DNA from: Mercenaria mercenaria
Taxonomy: Eukaryota > Mollusca > Bivalvia > Venerida > Veneridae
Reading direction: 5' to 3'
Length of the DNA stretch: 64,000 bases
Assembly (NCBI RefSeq): GCF_021730395.1
Contig: NC_069368.1
Span: 62,315,501 to 62,379,500, forward strand
The notes under the pieces are model-generated. The model was given only the letters and a program-made list of their open reading frames with translations. It was not told the DNA's origin and did not search any database. Both the position numbers and the translations under genes were made by a program. Positions 56,576 to 64,000 of the stretch are shown here, piece after piece (position 1 is the stretch's first letter; each line of letters opens with the position of its first letter).

Positions 56576-59500
56576 GTGAACAATTAAATCTTAGACTACA
56601 GACAGAGTAATGGTTTATGAATTCAAGTTACAATCAAACTATAATATTTTGATTGTGTAAAATGTTGGCAAATATTTTATGTGCAATGATTTTATGTGCA
56701 ATCAGCCTGACCTTCTTTTCCGTTACGACAATTAAAACAAGCAAACAACATTTTTTATTACAGATAAGCAAAGAATATGATATAAACACTGCTGGCTTCA
56801 TGTATTTATGATTTAAAGAGGTGACTCATATTTGAATATAAAAATAGGAATATAGGAAACTTCAAATATGTTAATTGTTAAATTCTTTGTGAATTATGCT
56901 AAACTGAGAGAAATTTATTAAATGTATACATATATTTGAACCATCATGATCCTCTCGATAAAAGTAAGCTGTTGTGTTCATTATAATCCGTATTATCTTG
57001 CATTAAGATTTTTATTGCTTTTTGTATAGGATAAAAAATTTCTACATATTTAAAGACAAAACAAAGGATTGTTTGCAAATAAGGCCAACGTTTTCAAACT
57101 CGTTTTACTTCAAAATTTACTGTTACTAACAAATGAAATATATGTACCTCCATTTCACTCTGTTTGATGAACATAGAGATGCAAGATACTTTAACTTTGT
57201 GTTTTTGATGTAACTCATTTCATGTTCTAAATTTGAAATCTAAGATCTATCTCACACACATATAAAATAGTTTTGAAGTTGGTTTTAATCAGTTAAATAA
57301 AGCTGTGTGTGAATATGTTCTTTCTTTAGGTAAATTGTTCAGCAGCATAACAAGCACAGGAAGTAAGAGTAAAAAAAAAAAAAAAAAAAAGAAATGATTT
57401 GATTAAAGACACTTGTCCATAAGTATTTCAGTTAGTAGGTCGAGGTTTGAAAAAATATCTACGAGGGTATTATCGTCACTTGATCTGTCTTCATCGGCTT
57501 TTTGTAAAGATTTCTGTTAAGGTTCATTTATTCTCATAATTTGTAAGTACTGTAGCTTTGAAACTTTGCACACTTGTTTACCACCATAAGGTTATTAAGT
57601 AGGACAAGACCAGTAATACCCACTTCAATGGTTCCTAGAACCATATATTTCTCTAGTATTTTGATAGAATTGTAACGGATATGCTTATTTTCAGAAACAA
57701 TTACTTACTAGTCTATCGGTTACCATTTATTAAATAATCATATTAGACAGTTGTAAGGCATAAAACAAAGATATTTTAAGTCTGGCCTAATTCATATTCA
57801 GTCAACAGGGACTTTTCTACCTATTTTTGTATCTTTATAGTGAAAAGAGCATGCAATTTTTTTGCTTTCATCCTTTTCTTCATTTTATTTGAATTAGTAA
57901 ATACAAAGTATGATTTTTTCTAATTTTGGCGGAAATAGTTTGCTACATATGCTGAATTTTCTGCATGTACTTTTGCGATATCTACAGACGATCAAGGTAA
58001 CGTTTACCTCTTGTCGCCAGGCTGGTCATTTCTCCCTTTATCCTTCTTTCCTCTTACTAAATTTACAACTCAGATTTTATATTCGAGTGTATTTCATATA
58101 ATTAACATTGATAAAATGCAGTAAAAGCATTATAATCAAAATAAAGTATTTGTATACTCTGAACTGGTTTTTCTTTTATTTGCCAAACAAAAAATATTTC
58201 AATTTAATATAATAATGAACCTGGGTAAATTTAAATCAGGAATTATGACCACTCTTCGTCCGTCTGTCCGTCCAATTAATTCCTGTTCAAGTTGATACGT
58301 TGTTCAGTCCTGTTACAGAATTAAGGCCCTTTTTACCTTAAAAAATTGATATTTCTTGATGTATTTTAATTTTCTCTTTAGAATCACTTCTTGAATACAT
58401 TATTTCTTTTTTTTACCAATAGTTCAATAAGATGATAAGTTTACATATTACATTAGGTGAAATGAGGGCTAGCACCCGTAGGCTATGTTTGTTTCCGGCT
58501 GTCATTCCCTATTTGTCATATTGGTACAAGGCAACACCATGAGGGTACAACTATAAGACATTCTGTCGTGTAGTCATTATTGTGAGGCAACATGTATAAA
58601 CACGAGAACACATCACATTATGTAGTCGTTGTTTCGCCTCTCAGTTATACGGTTATCTAAATATCATCTTGACAACAAGAGAAAAAAAGCACTTTTCTTC
58701 CATCAATTTTGATAAGATAAAAAAGAACATAGACTCAGTTGCGTACATAATTATTTGTACTTTCATTTAAGTACCTCCAATATTAAAACTACAATAATTT
58801 TGTGATTTAAATGACAAAATACTTTGTGTTGTCTTCGTTTTGTCGCTCCTGCATGACAGATTGAATGCATAACTTAATGCTATTCCGTACTGTTACCTCA
58901 TTCACAGCACAACAGAAACAACATAAAACACGAATCTTTTAATGTTTAATGGTGCATGATGTCTCTGCAATGATGAGGACACGACAAAATGAGGCATTTA
59001 AAACAAGCTAATATTGCACTGGATCCAATATATATTGTTTTGTTCATTTTGTCAGTCATTCTTTACAGGATCATAGTCAGTGACCAGAATATGACTCGAA
59101 CTCTGCTGAATCAAAAGATCAAAGGTCAATATCACTGAAACCACAATGCTAAAAATATTTTTCAATTAAAAGCATAACATAACATAAAAATAACTGGACA
59201 AAACTTGGCTATAAGGCTGCAAATCCTCGTGGGATGAGTGTTTTTGGTTGAAAGATGATATTTGGATTATATGTTAAAGGGTTATAAAATAAAAGATACA
59301 ATAACCTTTAAGCTTAAACGGGTTCCAGTCAGTAACTAGAAAATGATTCGGTCTACATCTATCAAACTTCATGTTTTGTGATGTTTGCAAGCGGTTAGTA
59401 CTACCCATTAAGAAGACGTTTCCCGTTTGCCAGTTTGCTGTCATTTACTTGTGAATCACCCAAACACCTGTTCGCCCTCCGTGACCTCGGTACATGTCTT

Positions 59501-60020
59501 TGAAGCTTAACGGCATGTCATTGGGAATTGTGCGTGTTGCAAAAACACTCGGCTAGGACAAAACCAAATATTTTAATGCTTTAAAATTCATAAAGAGTGC
59601 TCTTAATCGGTAAAAGTTTTACGTACCTTCTGTTTTCTCAGTACAGTCTCTAAAATAAAGATGTAATAGAATCGTGTTATCGGTTTGTTTTACCGTGTTA
59701 TGCACTATTGGATAACTCGACTAAGTCCGTGCAATTCAGTTTGTTGGTTCCAGTTTTGATGGTGCATTTTGCAACAATTTTAATCTTAGCGCGAGAAACA
59801 GACGCGCGTAAACAGACGTGTTGTGACGTTAGAAAGACCCACATAACATAAAGTTCCATTTTATTTTATTTTTTGCTGCATAAAGTTGTGAAATTCTCAT
59901 TAAGTAAAATAATTTGAATCGAGAAATATACTATAAAGAATAAAGTGCGACTACAATTTTCAGCCTGTTTTAAGCAAATAATTTAAAATTCATACACAAT
60001 GTATGAGGGGGCGGAGCTAT
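56576..60020. other. No gene seen
   Basis: Long AT-rich stretch with a poly-A tract (about 57370-57391) and a 'cgtccgtctgtccgtcc' element-tail scrap near 58258-58274. No exon supported. Confidence 0.35.
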
Positions 60021-60024
60021 ATCT

Positions 60025-60067
60025 CTCACAGTGTGAAAATATAGATTTCATATTTTCACAGTGTGAG
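60025..60067. repeat. 43-bp hairpin with CTCACAGTGTGAAAATAT arms
   Basis: A perfect 18-bp inverted repeat around a 7-bp loop. The arm itself contains the near-palindrome TCACAGTGTGA. It may be the remaining joined ends of a DNA transposon. Confidence 0.8.
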
Positions 60068-60269
60068 TGATGAGACATAAAAATATTTAGCTGATAGAAT
60101 AAAGTATTTCATTAGTTAGCATAAAATAGTTGGAAATATTGCAAATTGTGTAAAGTTCTGTGAAAATTTATAACAGTTCTTTGAAAACTGAGGGTAGGCG
60201 CATTCTGTCACAAACGAGAAATACATAATATGCTTTTTAATTTATTTCGATGAAATCAAAATGTGTAGT

Positions 60270-60335
60270 CCTGTTTGGCGCCATTTAACCTATACTATGT
60301 TTGTGCGCCGTAAAACCCAAATAAAAAAAATGCTT
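60270..60335 (+). mobile_element. SINE 3'-tail scrap
   Basis: 'ggcgccatttaacctatact' and 'gcgccgtaaaacccaaataa' resemble the 3' tail of the window's SINEs; no head is visible. Confidence 0.35.
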
Positions 60336-60536
60336 TTGAAACATATATTTGTTATCGGTAATATATCATTTGATAAAACATTTACAGAAAGGTATCAGTG
60401 TCTTATTCCTTTACCGAAACATGTTTTATGAGGAGTGCCTTTGCTCAAAAGTAAATATGACTCATTGTCTACAATTTTTACACAGGCGTCACATGTTTTC
60501 TTTAAACTAGAATGTGTCTGTAGGACATAGGGTGTG

Positions 60537-60552
60537 CCCCCCCCCCCCCCCC
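60537..60552. repeat. Poly-C run
   Basis: Sixteen consecutive C, directly before the minisatellite array. Confidence 0.8.
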
Positions 60553-60559
60553 TGGTACA

Positions 60560-61440
60560 TTTGTCACAAATAAGGGGCAATAATTCAAATGTTTGCAGTC
60601 TTAATAAGGTATAGCCTAAGCAAACATTTTATCAAAAGGATTCTTTATTCTAGGCCTAATACGTTTTGAGCTATGAGCATCACAAAGCAAAAATTCACTA
60701 TTTTGGCTATTTCAAGGGCCATAACTCTGTAATAAGAGCTAAGATTCTCAATAAGAATGCCAAGTTTGCAAGGTCACATCAAAATAAAGACTCAAGCAAG
60801 GTTTCATGAATTTACAGCAAACAATTTTTGAGCTAGGCACATAATAAGGTGAAAATGTGCATGTTTTCACTATCTAAGGGGCCATAAATTTAAAAATAGG
60901 GAGCGGAGCCGGATGAAAAATAAAAGGTTTGCAAGTTCATATCATGATAAAGACTCATACAAGGTTTAATCAGTTTATATGAAATACTTTTTGAGTTAGG
61001 CGCTTCACAAGGTGAAAATGTGCATTTTTGACTATTTCAGGGGCCATAACTCTAAAATTAGGGGATAGACCCAAATGAAAAATAGGAGGTGCGCATGTTC
61101 ACATTATGATTAAGACTCATGCAAGTCTTCATGAATCTATATTAAATACTTTTTGAGCTATGCGTGTCACAAGGTGAAAATGTGCATTTTTTACTATTTC
61201 AGGGGCCATAACTCTGAAATTAGGGGGCGGAGCCAGACGAAAAATAGGAGGTGCGCAAGTTCATATCATGATTAAGACTTATGCAAGGTTTCATCAATTT
61301 ATATCAAATACTTTTCGAGCTAGGCGAGTCACGAACTTCGGACGGACGGACGAACGGACGCATGGACGGACGAACGGATGCACGGATAAGACCAAATCCA
61401 TATGCCCCCACCACTCACGGGGGGAGGGCACAAAAAGACG
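60560..61440. repeat. Minisatellite array 4, unit ~162 bp ('aggggccataactct')
   Basis: The phrase 'aaggtgaaaatgtgcat' occurs at 60846, 61009 and 61171, giving a period of 162-163 bp. Other shared blocks: 'aggggccataactct', 'gaaaaataggaggtgcgca', 'gattaagactcatgcaagg' and 'aatactttttgagctaggcg'. The array closes with GGACGGACG-type short repeats (about 61338-61386). Non-coding mollusc array; the 92-codon frame across its end is incidental. Confidence 0.85.
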
Positions 61441-64000
61441 TTACGCACAAATATGATGTACATTTTTACCTTAAAACTGTTGTGCACTGTGAATTGTACC
61501 TATTTAACAGTCGAATATCCCCGTTGCCAAAACTAGTTTCATCCCGAACTGCTTTTTAATCATTAAGAATATTTTCATTTAACGCTAATGCTGGGTAAAT
61601 CATTGCAGAGATAAATATTGTCATATCCATTTTTCTGCATTCGAAATACTTGTGACACGATCAGCACAAAGAAAAATGACCATCGTCTAAATTCGATTTA
61701 TAATAAAATCGAAAAAAGAGTAAAACTATTTTTAAACTTCAGTATTAGGTAATTTTCGCGTCATACCAATTTAATAAAGATGTTTTAAAAATGTTTTGCG
61801 AAGACGTGCACCGCACACTAGTCTTATTATTTAGTGTTATTGATAGCTTGAAATATATCTATGAACAAAAACGGAACTACTGTTTGAGGAATCAACAGTC
61901 ATGACATACATTTTGTTGAAGTTAAGACACCCTCGGCTGAAAGTAATACTTTCAAAAGGACCTCGGACATTTTACTATTCAGAATTGCCTATCCAATTAA
62001 GGAAAAGTGACATAGGGCTAGACTTCTGAAATTGCATAGTAACGATAGTTGAAGACCATTTCTAGATAAATGCGACTTCATTTTACAAGTTTATGAACAA
62101 AAAAGAAGACTTTGTAGATATTTCTCATTCTCTTTTCTATTAAAATATGAACATAAATCATTTTTACGTTTTAAACATCTTTCCCCCCAGTGACGCAACA
62201 AAATAGTTCGCATGCCTTTGTAAATAATTATTATATACGTATGCTGCAAAAATGGTACTTGGTCACAGGGGGGTAAGTGTTTAAAATTGAATAAAAACTA
62301 CGTACAGGGTGTTGGCAAATGAATTTTACATAAATATTTGACACTTATCGCATGTGTTTCCTAAATCTTACATATTTACAGCTTTATTCATATTTGTAAA
62401 TATTTCAAGCATAGAAAACACTAAACGAAATAAATAGCGGACATAGAAAGTCAAGCTAGAAAGCAGACTGATCCTTATAAGTATATCTTATGAATTTTTC
62501 AATCAGATCTATTACCTCTTGACAGTCTAAGCCCGTCGATTGAGTGTCATCAGGATTGAGACAACTGCGTCTGTCGTAAGTCAAGAACCAAGCAAGTGGC
62601 TTAGACATATTACATATATATGTGTTTTCAACGTAAACATGACAAAGAGATACAGACGAACTTCTGTGGGAATAGTGCCACTTTGGTGCAATTTCTTTTT
62701 ACCTTTTGTAGGACACAATTGAAGCAAACTTAGAATGCATTTTAAGAACAACATTTGCTTTTATTCGATCCAGCATCCTATACCCTAACAGAACTACACC
62801 AGACACCATTTCCTTAACTGATCCAGTTGCTTCCAGAACTAACACTGACACCCATAGAACTAATACTGACTCGCCCAGAACTAACACTGACATCCCCAGA
62901 ATTTACATCAATTCACTCAAACGTCTGAAACTTATTTCGAGGCCGACTGAAATACTAGTTAGGACTTCAAAGAACTAACACAGACACCCCAAGAATATCT
63001 ACGTAAATACTGATACTAGCTAGTGAAGTTCTGTTCCACTGATATAAAATGCTGAATGTAAGGCATCCCTGAACCCACAATGGAACAGGCAGTCTCCTGT
63101 ACCCCTCCGCTTCAACTGAAAAAGGCCAACTACGCCAATGTATGGCCAGCTACACCACTGCATGTATTCAATAATAATCTTCCACATAATGCCCGGTCAG
63201 TATTGTACATGTATAAATACAGTATAGCAATATATGTATAGAAAACAAACAATAGGCTATGATCAATGCATCAATTATCATGGGCACTCGGGTGGAAATA
63301 ACTGAAGTACAGTTATGGGTCCAAAAGTTTTGTTCCACTTTTATTTTTTCCTTTTCGTTTATTCTTAAAAATGTCAATAAAACTGATAATCTGCATGGTA
63401 TAAGTTTATTTATTGTGTTAAAATATTTCATAGTAGACATACCTTAAATCCCAATGCTTATTTTTACTAAAATACACATTTTAAATTTTTCAAAAATATG
63501 ACCCTTTGTAACAAACTGTTCGGATTTTAAGAAAACGAATATGAAATAAAACTATTTTTTGTGACAGTTTGATAGGAATATAACTTATTTATCAGTATTT
63601 GGAGCCATTATATAAAACTATCAGCTACTGAAGTCAAGAAATAGCATTGAACTTAGGGCAAAATCCCTAGCATAATGTCCGATGTCCTTGTATTTTGTTT
63701 AAACAGTGTGATATACATTATCTACAATAACCCCATTCCGTTTGTTATTATTACGAGTGACACATTTTCTGAATGCATTGTATAGCAGAAGCTAGTTTAT
63801 ACGTATTATGGCAGAAACGTTGCACGTGCTTTCCATGATGTGCCTTCGGTATATTTATACTACGTATACATACAAAATGTTTTATGTTGACATTATAGTT
63901 TCGTTTAAATAGGCATGTTGAACAGTTATCTTAAATTAGAAAATAACATATTAATTAAAACACACAACTATTTCTTGATTGACCTATACGCTGGTCATTG
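61441..64000. other. No gene seen apart from a short minisatellite
   Basis: AT-rich DNA; see the 21-bp minisatellite at 62833. Nothing else supported. Confidence 0.35.
62833..62906. repeat. 21-bp minisatellite (ccagaactaacactgacaccc)
   Basis: Three and a half units of about 21 bp (62833, 62854, 62875, 62897), with an isolated related unit near 62973. On the minus strand the unit would code a seven-residue repeat SVLVL(G/W/E)., but the frame is short and has no gene context. Confidence 0.8.

Overview
This window looks like a piece of a bivalve (clam-type) nuclear genome. The sequence is AT-rich, most of it is non-coding, and coding pieces are short exons flanked by GT/AG splice sites. It is densely dusted with repeats of the kind seen in mollusc genomes: tRNA-derived SINEs, short inverted-repeat elements (MITEs), and minisatellite arrays built on phrases such as 'gacctagtttttgacc', 'gtgaccttgacctttgacc' and 'aggggccataactct'. 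There are no bacterial operons, rRNA or convincing tRNA genes. The species call is from recognition of repeat style, not from a search.

The centrepiece is one PIF/Harbinger DNA transposon at 29792-37784, bounded by a TAA target duplication. It carries two convergent genes: a four-exon MADF/BESS-like DNA-binding protein gene on + (30263-34899, with an eroded Q-rich tail to 35132) and a DDE nuclease gene on - (37284-36009, one frameshift and one internal stop). Each has its own AATAAA signal. Both ends of the transposon hold 300-400 bp arrays of a degenerate ~10-bp motif (core ACTACG), a likely transposase/MADF landing platform. Later insertions sit inside it: a 419-bp MITE, a SINE, a small foldback element and a 315-bp direct duplication.

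Host coding signal is sparse. The best is a + strand exon at 21386-21528 that matches the first half of the farnesoic-acid O-methyltransferase-like (FAMeT) domain, with plausible flanking exons (20845-20921 and 21632-21652) and an AATAAA. Candidate - strand exon groups, identified only by splice signals, open frame and phase agreement, lie at 15675-15884 with 18049-18121; at 24574-24626 with 28178-28253; and at 51495-51797 (transmembrane segment plus tail) and 54368-54436. I cannot assign functions to these.

Layout: 0-4 kb unique DNA with a large palindrome at 1642-1825; 4.3-7.4 kb a tandem duplication of about 1.4 kb; 7.4-8.0 kb a dispersed repeat whose second copy is at 50.7-51.2 kb; 9.4-9.9 kb an element rich in CCCATGGG palindromes; 11.8-20.4 kb copies of one 'GAGCCGCGCCATGAG' MITE family and a SINE; 20.8-21.7 kb the FAMeT exons; 22.8-27.8 kb a repeat-rich block with a LINE reverse-transcriptase fragment and three minisatellite arrays; 29.8-37.8 kb the Harbinger; 39.3-43.3 kb a second, ORF-less element with 31-bp inverted ends; 43.7-60 kb mostly unique DNA with small MITEs, a 306-bp tandem duplication and a SINE; 60.6-61.4 kb a 162-bp-period array; then unique DNA to the end.
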